A DNA stretch of 6,334 nucleotides, taken from positions 1-6,334 of the forward strand of contig CAJOPV010000028.1 of NCBI GenBank assembly GCA_905236495.1, in the 5' to 3' direction. Both the position numbers and the translations under genes were made by a program. Shown in pieces: positions 1 through 6,281 of this stretch. The first letter of the stretch is position 1. Every line of letters begins with the position of its first letter. The notes beneath the pieces were generated by a model. That model was given only the letters and a program-made list of their open reading frames with translations. It searched no databases and had not been told where the DNA came from. This DNA is from an uncultured Christensenellaceae bacterium. GTDB lineage: Bacteria; Bacillota; Clostridia; Christensenellales; Aristaeellaceae.

Positions 1-19
1 CGCTTTTGAGTCAAAAGCG
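1..19. repeat. Perfect 19-nt odd palindrome at window edge
   Basis: CGCTTTTGA and its reverse complement TCAAAAGCG flank a single central G, so positions 1-19 form a perfect inverted repeat. As RNA it would give a 7-bp stem with a 5-nt loop. No T run follows on the plus strand. On the minus strand any T run would lie beyond the window edge, so it could be part of a terminator for a leftward gene, the remnant of a larger hairpin, or a protein-binding site. The function is undecided. Confidence 0.5.
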
Positions 20-87
20 GTTCCCCCGCGCCCTCTCCGAAAACCCTCTCGGATGGGGAATGAGCAGGAAAAACCGGCAAATTCCCG

Positions 88-121
88 CCGACACACCGTA
101 GGGGGCGGATATTATCCGCCC
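88..121 (+). promoter_or_regulatory. Candidate promoter overlapped by a 19-nt palindrome
   Basis: Positions 103-121 are a perfect odd palindrome: GGGCGGATA, a central T, then TATCCGCCC. Inside it lies TATTAT (110-115), a fair -10 match. CCGACA (88-93) matches the -35 consensus at 4 of 6 positions, with a 16-bp spacer. If real, transcription would start near 122, about 43 nt before the acetyltransferase start, and a repressor bound to the palindrome would cover the -10. The palindrome is seen directly; the promoter and operator reading is inference. It could instead be an RNA hairpin in the leader or a relic terminator without a T run. Confidence 0.3.
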
Positions 122-164
122 GCTTGCGGCATGATCGTAAACCAAATAAAGGAGAAGATTCCTT

Positions 165-716
165 GTGCGCATCGAAGACGTTCATTTCACCTTAAAGGAC
201 GGCCGCCGAGCCCTTTTGCGCAGCCCCCTGCCCGAGGACGTCCCCGGCACGTTGGAATACCTGGTGAAATCCGCCGGGGAGACGGAGTTCATCGTCCGCT
301 ATCCCGAGGAGTGCGGCAAATACACCCCGGAGGGGGAGCTTGCCCTCTTTGAGCGCAAGAACGAATCCTCCAACGAGGCCATGATCGTGTGCCTGGTGGA
401 GGGAAGGGTGGCGGGCACCTGCGATATCCATTTTTATACCAGCATTAAGACCCGCCACCGCTGCGCCGTCGCCATCGCCCTTTTGAAGGAATACTGGAAC
501 CAGGGCATCGGCACCCGGATGTTTCAGGAATTGATCCGCCTGGCGGAGGGCCGGGAAGGCGTGACGCAGATGGAGCTGGGGTTTGCCGAGGGCAACAGCC
601 GGGCCCGGGCGCTGTATGAAAAAATGGGCTTCCGTATCGTATCCGCCCACCCCGACGCCCTGCGCTTAAAGGACGGCACATTGCTCAACGAATACCTGAT
701 GATCCGGAAAATGTGA
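165..716 (+). CDS. GNAT-family N-acetyltransferase
   Basis: This 183-residue protein has the GNAT fold signature and should transfer an acetyl group from acetyl-CoA to an amine; the acceptor cannot be read from the sequence. Motif A, the acetyl-CoA pyrophosphate-binding segment, is at about residues 101-123 and includes the QGIGT turn (113-117). Motif B is at about 136-156, with the N-S-R-A-x-x-L-Y-E-K-x-G-F pattern typical of the family (144-156). The N-terminal 90 residues form the more variable substrate side. The start is GTG at 165, chosen because AAAGGAG (148-154) sits 10 nt upstream and the ORF then runs through both motifs. Length is normal for a single-domain GNAT. It is followed by its own terminator and appears monocistronic. 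The nearest types are RimJ/RimL-like or small-molecule acetyltransferases, which cannot be separated here. Confidence 0.88.
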   Translation: MRIEDVHFTLKDGRRALLRSPLPEDVPGTLEYLVKSAGETEFIVRYPEECGKYTPEGELALFERKNESSNEAMIVCLVEGRVAGTCDIHFYTSIKTRHRCAVAIALLKEYWNQGIGTRMFQELIRLAEGREGVTQMELGFAEGNSRARALYEKMGFRIVSAHPDALRLKDGTLLNEYLMIRKM

Positions 717-741
717 AAAATCCCCCACAACCGCGCAGAAC

Positions 742-752
742 TATGCTATAAT
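742..752 (+). promoter_or_regulatory. Extended -10 promoter for the rph-rdgB operon
   Basis: TATAAT at 747-752 is a perfect -10 hexamer and is preceded by TGC (744-746), giving an extended -10 element. The -35 position (724-729, CCCACA) matches only 3 of 6 bases with a 17-bp spacer, which extended -10 promoters tolerate. Initiation would fall near 758-760, leaving a leader of about 46 nt before the RNase PH fusion gene. The start would lie inside the left arm of the terminator at 754-781, so this transcript should not form that hairpin. The motif is seen directly; its activity is inferred. Confidence 0.6.
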
Positions 753-753
753 G

Positions 754-781
754 GCAGGGAAGTGATTTTCCCTGCTTTTTT
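754..781 (+). terminator. Intrinsic terminator after the acetyltransferase gene
   Basis: GCAGGGAA (754-761) pairs perfectly with TTCCCTGC (768-775) around a 6-nt loop, and six T residues follow (776-781). This is a classical Rho-independent terminator 37 nt after the acetyltransferase stop codon. It separates that gene from the rph-rdgB operon. Confidence 0.88.
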
Positions 782-805
782 ACGCGAAAGAAAGGATGAT
801 ATGCC

Positions 806-2125
806 ATGCCCCGTCCCGATCAGAGAATGCCGGAGGAGCTGCGCCCCTGTGAAATCATCACCGATTTTGTTTCCACCGCTTACGGCAGCTGCCTCATCCG
901 CTGCGGCGGCACCCGGGTCATCTGCACCGCCTCGGTGGAGGAGGGAGTGCCTCCCTTCCTGCGGGGCAAGGGCGAAGGCTGGCTCACGGCGGAATACGCC
1001 ATGCTGCCCGCCTCCACGGGCCGCCGCAAAGCCCGGGACGGGGTGAAAAAGGACGGGCGGGGCGTGGAAATCAGCCGCCTCATCGGGCGGGCCCTGCGCC
1101 AGGCGGTGGACCGCCGCTTTCTGGGCGAGCGCACCGTCACCATTGACTGCGACGTATTGGAGGCCGACGGCGGGACCCGCACCGCCTCCATCACCGGGGG
1201 CTTCGTGGCCCTGTGCTGCGCCGTCGATCGGCTGATCCGGGAAGGGAAGCTGGCTGAATCTCCCATCGTGCACCAGATCGCCGCCGTCAGCGCCGGCATC
1301 GTTTCGGATGTGCCCTGCCTGGATCTGTGCTATCTGGAGGACAGCGCCGCCCAGACGGATATGAATTTCGTCATGGATGAAACGGGGGCCTTCATCGAGC
1401 TGCAGGGAACCGGCGAGGGCAGGGCCTTCACCCGCCCGGAGCTGAATCGGATTTTGAACCTGGGGGAACAGGGCATCCGGGCATTGCATGAAAAACAGCG
1501 GGATGCCCTGAAGGACCGCGCCGCGTTGATCGCGCCCCGGCGCACCCTGGTCATCGCCAGCAACAATCCCCACAAGATCCGGGAAATTTCCGATATGGTG
1601 GATGACCGCATGCGGGTGATCTCCATGGCGGAGGCGGGCTTTACCCAGGAGATCGACGAAAACGGCCTGACCTTTGAGGAAAACGCCCTCATCAAGGCCC
1701 GGGAGGTGGCGAAGGCCACGGGCCTGTGCGCCTTGGGGGACGACAGCGGCCTTGCCGTGGACGCCCTGGACGGGGACCCGGGGGTGCATTCCGCCCGGTA
1801 CTGCGGGCATCACGGGGACGACCGGGCCAATAACGAAAAGCTCATCGCCAACATGGCGGATATCCCCGCCGAAGACCGCACCGCCCAGTTCATCTGCGCC
1901 ATGGCCCTGTGCCTGCCCAATGGGGAAACCCATACCGTCCAGGGCGCATGCCCCGGGGTCATTACCTTCACCCCCCGGGGCGAAGGGGGCTTTGGGTACG
2001 ACCCCTATTTTGAATATCTCAGCGGCGAAACCTTTGCCGAAATGGCTCAGGAGGAAAAGAACCGCATCAGCCACCGGGCTCACGCCATGCAGCTGATGCT
2101 GCCCTATCTGGAGGAGCTGCCCTGA
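806..2125 (+). CDS. rph-rdgB: Fused RNase PH / XTP-dITP diphosphatase (RdgB/HAM1)
   Basis: This 439-residue cytosolic protein joins two normally separate enzymes. Residues 1 to about 238 are RNase PH, the phosphorolytic 3'-to-5' exoribonuclease that trims tRNA 3' ends. Visible motifs are TASVEEGVPPFL (41-52), GWLTAEYAMLP (58-68), the RLIGR segment with phosphate-contacting Arg95, GGTRTASITGG (122-132) with Thr124 and Arg125, and EDSAAQTDMN (178-187) with the conserved Asp pair 179 and 185. Residues about 247-439 are an RdgB/HAM1 pyrophosphatase, which hydrolyses ITP, XTP and dITP to monophosphate and pyrophosphate. Its motifs are SNNPHK (252-257), TFEENALIKA (289-298), DDSGLAVDAL (312-321), GEGGFGYDP (392-400) and EKNRISHR (417-424). 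Both halves have about the usual length, so both are probably active. The ATG at 806 has AAAGGA (791-796) at 9 nt; the ATG at 801 is out of frame. The gene overlaps the phosphoesterase gene by one base (TGATG). A sequencing frameshift joining two genes is unlikely, because the linker reads through without a stop. Confidence 0.95.
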   Translation: MPRPDQRMPEELRPCEIITDFVSTAYGSCLIRCGGTRVICTASVEEGVPPFLRGKGEGWLTAEYAMLPASTGRRKARDGVKKDGRGVEISRLIGRALRQAVDRRFLGERTVTIDCDVLEADGGTRTASITGGFVALCCAVDRLIREGKLAESPIVHQIAAVSAGIVSDVPCLDLCYLEDSAAQTDMNFVMDETGAFIELQGTGEGRAFTRPELNRILNLGEQGIRALHEKQRDALKDRAALIAPRRTLVIASNNPHKIREISDMVDDRMRVISMAEAGFTQEIDENGLTFEENALIKAREVAKATGLCALGDDSGLAVDALDGDPGVHSARYCGHHGDDRANNEKLIANMADIPAEDRTAQFICAMALCLPNGETHTVQGACPGVITFTPRGEGGFGYDPYFEYLSGETFAEMAQEEKNRISHRAHAMQLMLPYLEELP

Positions 2126-2580
2126 TGCGTATAGGCGTTGTCAGCGATTCCCACGGGGCCACGGGGAGGCTGGGCACCCTGCTTATGAAAATGGAAGCGG
2201 AGGGGCCCATCGACGCCCTGATCCATTTGGGGGACGGCTACTATGACCTGCATGACCTGAACGCGGCCCTGCCCCCGGTGTATCAGGTGGCGGGCAACTG
2301 CGACAGGGGCCGCAGCGATACCCTGAATATCATCACCCTTTCCGGCGCCCGCATCCTGCTCACCCACGGGCACTACCAGCACGTGAAGGAGGGCACCGAC
2401 GATTTATTGGAGCTGGCGATGGAGGAGCATTGTGCAGCCGCCCTGTACGGGCACACTCACGTGCAGAAAATGGCCTGGCGGAACGGCATCCTGCTCCTGA
2501 ACCCCGGCCCCGCCACCGCAGGGCAGTACGCCATCCTGAACATCAATCCGTCAGGCGCTGTTGATCCGAAGCTTTACTGA
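2125..2580 (+). CDS. YfcE/MJ0936-family metallophosphoesterase
   Basis: This 151-residue calcineurin-like phosphoesterase has all five metal-binding blocks: D-x-H in SDSHG (Asp8, His10), LGDG (Asp37), GNCD (Asn58, Asp60), THGH (His81, His83) and GHTH (His110, His112), followed by the family's NPGP turn (126-129). The family binds two divalent metals and hydrolyses phosphodiesters in vitro; the cellular substrate is generally unknown. The length matches single-domain YfcE-like proteins. The ATG overlaps the stop of the RNase PH-RdgB gene (TGATG), and GGAGGAG (2110-2116) lies 8 nt upstream, so the two genes are translationally coupled. This neighbourhood, with rph, rdgB and the phosphoesterase together, is common in Clostridia and suggests a role in RNA or nucleotide turnover, which is inference. 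An intrinsic terminator follows 59 nt downstream. Confidence 0.93.
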   Translation: MRIGVVSDSHGATGRLGTLLMKMEAEGPIDALIHLGDGYYDLHDLNAALPPVYQVAGNCDRGRSDTLNIITLSGARILLTHGHYQHVKEGTDDLLELAMEEHCAAALYGHTHVQKMAWRNGILLLNPGPATAGQYAILNINPSGAVDPKLY

Positions 2581-2638
2581 ATCATGCCAACGAAAGCTCG
2601 TCAACAGACGTTTCGTGGATTGCATTCATTTGCTGCAG

Positions 2639-2680
2639 AAAGGCGTTTCCGGGCTTTATTGCCCGAAAACGCCTTTTATT
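2639..2680 (+). terminator. Intrinsic terminator of the rph-rdgB/phosphoesterase operon
   Basis: The arms 2639-2654 and 2661-2676 form a 16-position stem with a single C/A mismatch (2649/2666) around the loop TTTATT. The sequence after the stem is T-rich (TTTTATT, 2674-2680). It lies about 60 nt after the phosphoesterase stop on the same strand. The A residues at the left base give a weak T run on the minus strand too, so it may act partly in both directions. Confidence 0.85.
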
Positions 2681-2729
2681 GGTCGCAAATTGATATCGGA
2701 AGCAGCCATACTGACCGCTCCCCGGATCG

Positions 2730-2775
2730 AAAGGCCCGGCCCCGCGGATGAAAGCCGAAAGGGCCGGGGCCTTTT
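2730..2775 (-). terminator. GC-rich hairpin terminator downstream of ktrA
   Basis: The left arm (2730-2742) and right arm (2761-2774) pair over 13 bp with one bulged G (2766) and an 18-nt loop. The stem is flanked by AAA on the left and TTTT on the right, so a short U run follows it whichever strand is transcribed. It sits about 27 nt beyond the ktrA stop on the minus strand and is the likely end of the ktrBA transcript. It could also back up the plus-strand terminator at 2639-2680. The U run is short (UUU then C on the minus strand), so efficiency is uncertain. Confidence 0.7.
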
Positions 2776-2801
2776 CGAGCTGTCCCGGGGCTTGATGATG
2801 C

Positions 2802-3458
2802 TTACCCCTCGATAGCGTCGATGGCCTGCTGGCTGCCCAGCAGAAGCACCACGTCCCCCGGCAGGAGGAGGAAATCGGCGGAGAGGGAGGTAAGGGTCTG
2901 GTCGGCCCGGCGGACCGCCAGCACGGTGACGCCGTAATTGCGGCGGATATCCGCCTGCACCAGCGTTTTATTCTGCCATTTTTCGGGCAGCAGCATTTCC
3001 GCCACCCGGGTATCCCCGGAGAGGCTCATCAGTTCCAGCATCTGGGGCATGATGAGGGCCCGGGCCACCCGCTTGCCCATATCCCGTTCGGGGAACACCA
3101 CCCGATCCACCCCCACCTTGGAGAGCACCTTGGCGTGGAGGTCATCGCTGGCTTTGGCGACCACCAGGGGCACCCCGGCCTCCTTGCACAGGACGCTGAT
3201 GAGGATGGAATCCCGCACGTTGGAGCCGATGGATACGATGGCGGCGTCATAGCTGCCCGCCTCCAGGGAGGCGAACACCTCATCGTCTGTGGCGTCGGCC
3301 TGAATGGCCTGGGTGACGAAAGCGGAGATATCCTCCACCGCCTCCGGGTCGTTATCCACCGCCAGCACCTCGTGGCCCAGCTCACACAGCGCCCGGGCCA
3401 CGGAGGAGCCGAACCGCCCCAGCCCGATCACCAGGAATTGCTTTTTCTTGCCTTTCAT
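2802..3458 (-). CDS. ktrA: KtrA-type RCK potassium uptake regulatory subunit
   Basis: This 218-residue cytosolic protein is the regulatory ring subunit of a Ktr/Trk potassium uptake system. Residues about 6-125 are an RCK_N Rossmann domain: V-I-G-L-G-R-F-G-S-S (10-19) is the glycine-rich nucleotide loop, and Asp35 in AVDND ends the second strand where it contacts the ribose of the bound nucleotide. Residues about 138-218 are an RCK_C domain with the ADIRRNYGVTVLAVRR segment (169-184). Having a single RCK_N/RCK_C pair, it resembles KtrA rather than the double-length E. coli TrkA. The family forms octameric rings that gate KtrB in response to ATP/ADP, and the RCK_C domain binds cyclic di-AMP in several Gram-positive bacteria; neither is proved here. 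The ATG has GGAGGT (3465-3470) 6 nt upstream. It lies 88 bp downstream of ktrB, its predicted partner. Confidence 0.93.
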   Translation of the reverse strand: MKGKKKQFLVIGLGRFGSSVARALCELGHEVLAVDNDPEAVEDISAFVTQAIQADATDDEVFASLEAGSYDAAIVSIGSNVRDSILISVLCKEAGVPLVVAKASDDLHAKVLSKVGVDRVVFPERDMGKRVARALIMPQMLELMSLSGDTRVAEMLLPEKWQNKTLVQADIRRNYGVTVLAVRRADQTLTSLSADFLLLPGDVVLLLGSQQAIDAIEG

Positions 3459-3546
3459 TGCGCGACCTCCGTCTATCAGGGGATTGTCAAGAGGCCGCAG
3501 CCCCTTGACTGAAATCGTATCGACCGGCTTTGCCGGCCGGGCATCA
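3459..3546 (-). promoter_or_regulatory. ktrB-ktrA intergenic leader with two hairpins
   Basis: The 88-bp gap contains two inverted repeats. On the minus strand, GGCCGGC and GCCGGTC form a 7-bp stem (one G-U pair) around AAA at about 3523-3539. TCAAGGGG and CCTCTTGA form an 8-bp stem (one G-U pair) at 3487-3508. Neither is followed by a U run, so they do not look like terminators. They may be processing or stability elements that set KtrA levels relative to KtrB. A TTGACA begins at the edge of the second hairpin, but no matching -10 follows. Only the repeats are directly seen. Confidence 0.4.
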
Positions 3547-4905
3547 TTATCCGATCATAATATTTTCTTCGGGGTATTTGATATGGTTCCTGGCCTGGCC
3601 CTGCCGCTTTGCCAGGGCCGCCGCCAGCGTCAGGGGCCCCACCCGGCCCAGGAACATCATGGGAAGCAGGGTGATGCGGCTGGCGAGGGTCAGATTGGGG
3701 GAGCCGATGGCGCTGACCCCCACCGTGGCGACAGCGGAGGAGGTTTCAAACAGGATATCGGAAAGGGGGTATCGCCCGCCCTCAAAGATCGTAATGAGCA
3801 GCGTGCCCAGCAGCAGCATGCCCAGCGCGATGGCGGTCACCGCCAGGGCCCGCAGGGCGATGCCCGCCCCCAGCCGACGGCCCCGCAGGTTGATCTCGTT
3901 TTCGCCCTTCACCACGCTGACGACCAGCAGCACCACCGCCGCCACCGTGGTGGTCTTGATGCCGCCGCCGGTGGAAGCGGGGGACGCGCCAATGAGCATC
4001 AGCAGGCAGGAGAGCAGCTTGCTCCCGTCCGACAGGGCGGCGAGGCTCACCGAATTGAAGCCCGCCGTGCGCATGGTGACGGATTGGAATAAGGCGTTCA
4101 GCAGGTTTTCCCCCGTGCCGCCCCGCAGCGTGCGGCCCCACTCCAGCAGGGCGTAGCCCGCCGTGCCCAGCAAAAGCAGGATGCCCGTGGCGCTGAGCAC
4201 GATCCGGGCGTGGAGGGACAGGCTGCGCCACCCCTCCCGGCACCGGGCTACCTCCAGGATCACCGAAAAGCCCAGACCGCCCAGCACGATCATAAGGGAA
4301 ACGGTCAACAGCACCAGCGGATCCCGGGCAAAGGACGTGAGGCTGGAAAAGCGCCCGAACAGGTCAAACCCCGCGTTGCAGAAGGCGCTGACCGCGTGGA
4401 ACAGGGAAAACCACAGCCCCTTGCCCCAGCCGTACATGGGCACGAAGCGGAGGGACAGAAGCGCCGCGCCCAGCAGCTCGATACCCAGGGCCATCAGGCC
4501 ATACACCCGGCTCAGCCTTACCAGCCCGGCGGGGGTGGGGGTGTTCATGGATTCTTTAATCAGCATGCGCCCCTTTAGGGAAATGCGGTGCCCCAGCATG
4601 GACATTACCACCGTGGCGAACACCATGAACCCCAGGCCGCCCACCTGGATCAGCACCAGCAGGGCGATCTGCCCGAAGGGCGAAAAGGCGGCGGCGGTAT
4701 CCACCGCCACCAGGCCCGTCACGCACACCGCCGAGGTGGCGGTGAACAGGCCGTTGAACCAGCCGATGCCCTGCCCGTCCCGGGAGGCCGCGGGCAGCGA
4801 AAGCACCGCGGCGCCCAGCAGGATCAAAACCAGAAATCCCAGGGCCAGCAGCCTTTCGGGCCGCTGCTGCAAACGGGCGAACCATTGCCTGGCTTTGCCG
4901 GGCAT
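3547..4905 (-). CDS. ktrB: KtrB/TrkH-family potassium transporter subunit
   Basis: This integral membrane protein of 452 residues (from the chosen start) is the K+ translocating subunit of a Ktr system. It has the four-fold M1-P-M2 architecture of the superfamily, with one selectivity-filter segment per repeat: SAVCVTGL (58-65), SAFCNAGFDL (173-182), SVTMRTAGFNSV (275-286) and SAVATVGVSA (390-399), each with the key Gly (64, 179, 282, 396). The polar GGGIKTTT stretch (313-320) matches the intramembrane gating loop. Arg421 in FLGRVGP is the conserved arginine of the last helix. I place the start at the ATG ending at 4905 because AAGGAGG (4915-4921) lies 9 nt upstream. The longer ORF from 4962 would add 19 residues encoded inside the enolase terminator. 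Length is usual for KtrB. It precedes ktrA on the same strand, so the pair probably forms one K+ uptake complex. Ktr systems are commonly Na+-coupled; that is family knowledge. Confidence 0.94.
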   Translation of the reverse strand: MPGKARQWFARLQQRPERLLALGFLVLILLGAAVLSLPAASRDGQGIGWFNGLFTATSAVCVTGLVAVDTAAAFSPFGQIALLVLIQVGGLGFMVFATVVMSMLGHRISLKGRMLIKESMNTPTPAGLVRLSRVYGLMALGIELLGAALLSLRFVPMYGWGKGLWFSLFHAVSAFCNAGFDLFGRFSSLTSFARDPLVLLTVSLMIVLGGLGFSVILEVARCREGWRSLSLHARIVLSATGILLLLGTAGYALLEWGRTLRGGTGENLLNALFQSVTMRTAGFNSVSLAALSDGSKLLSCLLMLIGASPASTGGGIKTTTVAAVVLLVVSVVKGENEINLRGRRLGAGIALRALAVTAIALGMLLLGTLLITIFEGGRYPLSDILFETSSAVATVGVSAIGSPNLTLASRITLLPMMFLGRVGPLTLAAALAKRQGQARNHIKYPEENIMIG

Positions 4906-4935
4906 GCCGCCTCCCCTCCTTCCCGGGTCAATGCT

Positions 4936-4969
4936 GAAAAAGAAGGGGCTGCGTTTGCACACAGCCCCT
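4936..4969 (-). terminator. Intrinsic terminator between eno and ktrB
   Basis: AGGGGCTG (4944-4951) pairs with CAGCCCCT (4962-4969), extended inward by two more pairs after one mismatch, with a 4-nt loop. On the minus strand the stem is followed by TTCTTTTT (about 4936-4943). It begins 13 nt after the enolase stop codon, so it should end most enolase transcripts. The ktrB ribosome binding site starts only about 15 nt after the T run. Confidence 0.85.
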
Positions 4970-4982
4970 CAATAAGCTTGGA

Positions 4983-6281
4983 TTACCGCTTCACGTTGAA
5001 GGCGTTGATGCCGGCATAGACGGCGGCGTCGCCCAGTTCTTCCTGGATGCGGAGCAGGCGGTTGTACTTGGCGACCCGCTCGGAGCGGGAAGGCGCGCCG
5101 GTCTTGATCTGGCCCGCGTTCAGGGCCACAGCCAGGTCGGCGATGGTGGTATCTTCGGTTTCACCGCTGCGGTGAGACACGATGGCGGTGTAGTGGGCCT
5201 TGTGGGCCATCTTGATGGCGTCCAGGGTCTCGGAAACGGAGCCGATCTGGTTGAGCTTGATGAGGATGGCGTTGCCGGCGCCCTGGGCGATGCCCTTGGA
5301 GAGCCGCTTGGTGTTGGTGACGAACAGGTCGTCGCCCACCAGCTGCACCTTGCCGCCGATCTTGGCGGTCATCTTCTGCCAGCCTTCCCAGTCCTCTTCA
5401 TCCAAGCCGTCCTCGATGGAGATGATGGGATACTTGTCAACCAGGCTCTCCCAGTGGGCGATCAGCTCGTCGCTGGTGAAATCCTTGCCGGACTTGGGCT
5501 GATGATAGAAGCCCTTGCCCTTTTCGCTCTTCCATTCGGAGGAGGCGGCGTCCATCGCCAGCATGAAATCCTTGCCGGGCTCGTAGCCGGCGGTCTTGAT
5601 GGCCTTGAGGATCAGCTCGATGGCGTCTTCGTCGCCGTTGAGGCTGTTGGGAGCAAAGCCGCCCTCGTCGCCCACGGCGGTGACGTCCTTCATCTCCTTG
5701 ATCAGGCCCTTCAGGGTCTGGAACACTTCAGAGCACCAGCGCAGCGCTTCCTTCCAGGAGGGCGCGCCCACGGGCATGATCATGAATTCCTGCGTGTCCA
5801 CGGAAGAATCCGCGTGGGCGCCGCCGTTCAGGATGTTCATCATCGGGACGGGCAGCCGGTTGCCGTTCACACCGCCCAGGAAGCGGTACAGCGGGATGCC
5901 CAGGGAGCTGGCGGCAGCGCGGGCCGCGGCGATGGAGACCGCCAGGATCGCGTTCGCGCCCAGATTGCTCTTGTCCTTGGTGCCGTCGGCTTCGATCATG
6001 GCCGCGTCCACCGCGTAGGTGTCCATGGCGTCCAGACCGACAATGACGTTCTTGATGGTGGTGTTCACATTGTTGACCGCCTTGCTGACGCCCTTGCCGC
6101 CGAAACGGGCCTTGTCGCCGTCACGCAGCTCCAGCGCTTCAAATTCGCCGGTGGAGGCGCCGCTGGGGGCAGTGCCCAGTGCGACGGTTCCGTCTTCCAG
6201 ATGGATCTCAGCTTCCACAGTGGGGTTGCCGCGGGAGTCGATGATCTCACGGCCGATCACATTCACGATCGTGGTCTTCAT
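4983..6281 (-). CDS. eno: Enolase (phosphopyruvate hydratase)
   Basis: This 432-residue enzyme converts 2-phosphoglycerate to phosphoenolpyruvate in glycolysis, in the cytosol with Mg2+. The N-terminal capping domain (about 1-135) carries DSRGNPTVE (15-23) and the mobile loop PSGASTG (39-45). The TIM-barrel domain carries His156 and Asp158 in NGGAHAD, Glu165 in QEF, catalytic Glu206 in GDEGGFAP, the Mg2+ ligands Asp244 (LAMDA), Glu290 (SIEDGLDEEDW) and Asp317 (GDD), the catalytic base Lys342 (ILIKLNQIGS), His370-Arg371-Ser372 (SHRSGETED) and Lys393 (IKTGAP). The protein is full length and complete. The ATG is preceded by AGGAGGT (6291-6297) at 9 nt, a strong site befitting a highly expressed gene. 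Its promoter probably lies beyond the right edge of the window. A terminator follows 13 nt after the stop, before ktrB. The usual glycolytic neighbours (gpmI, tpiA, pgk, gapA) are not seen here, though they could lie upstream. Confidence 0.98.
   Translation of the reverse strand: MKTTIVNVIGREIIDSRGNPTVEAEIHLEDGTVALGTAPSGASTGEFEALELRDGDKARFGGKGVSKAVNNVNTTIKNVIVGLDAMDTYAVDAAMIEADGTKDKSNLGANAILAVSIAAARAAASSLGIPLYRFLGGVNGNRLPVPMMNILNGGAHADSSVDTQEFMIMPVGAPSWKEALRWCSEVFQTLKGLIKEMKDVTAVGDEGGFAPNSLNGDEDAIELILKAIKTAGYEPGKDFMLAMDAASSEWKSEKGKGFYHQPKSGKDFTSDELIAHWESLVDKYPIISIEDGLDEEDWEGWQKMTAKIGGKVQLVGDDLFVTNTKRLSKGIAQGAGNAILIKLNQIGSVSETLDAIKMAHKAHYTAIVSHRSGETEDTTIADLAVALNAGQIKTGAPSRSERVAKYNRLLRIQEELGDAAVYAGINAFNVKR

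Noticed and set aside
31..53. Short CCCTCTC direct repeat and a 5-bp inverted repeat TCCGA/TCGGA
   Set aside because: They are too short and imperfect to distinguish from chance in GC-rich DNA.
53..352. 99-codon plus-strand open frame before and within the acetyltransferase gene
   Set aside because: More than half of it overlaps the acetyltransferase in another frame; it has no convincing ribosome binding site and a low-complexity translation.
746..2083. Long minus-strand open frame of 445 codons opposite the RNase PH-RdgB gene
   Set aside because: It is antisense to a gene with unmistakable domain motifs. Its translation has no recognisable domain, and long antisense open frames are expected in GC-rich genes.
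2561..2815. 84-codon plus-strand open frame in the convergent gap
   Set aside because: It starts inside the phosphoesterase gene, spans both terminator hairpins, runs into ktrA antisense and matches nothing recognisable.
3459..3546. Possible cyclic di-AMP (ydaO-type) riboswitch before ktrA
   Set aside because: Ktr genes are often controlled by this riboswitch, but the gap is too short and the two simple hairpins do not resemble its multi-helix fold.
3304..4092. Plus-strand open frame of 262 codons opposite ktrA and ktrB
   Set aside because: It spans the antisense of two real genes and their spacer, with Gln/Gly/His-rich composition typical of out-of-frame GC-rich sequence.
4906..4962. 19-residue N-terminal extension of KtrB from an upstream ATG
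   Set aside because: The extension lies in the enolase terminator and has no ribosome binding site, whereas the internal ATG ending at 4905 has AAGGAGG at 9 nt.
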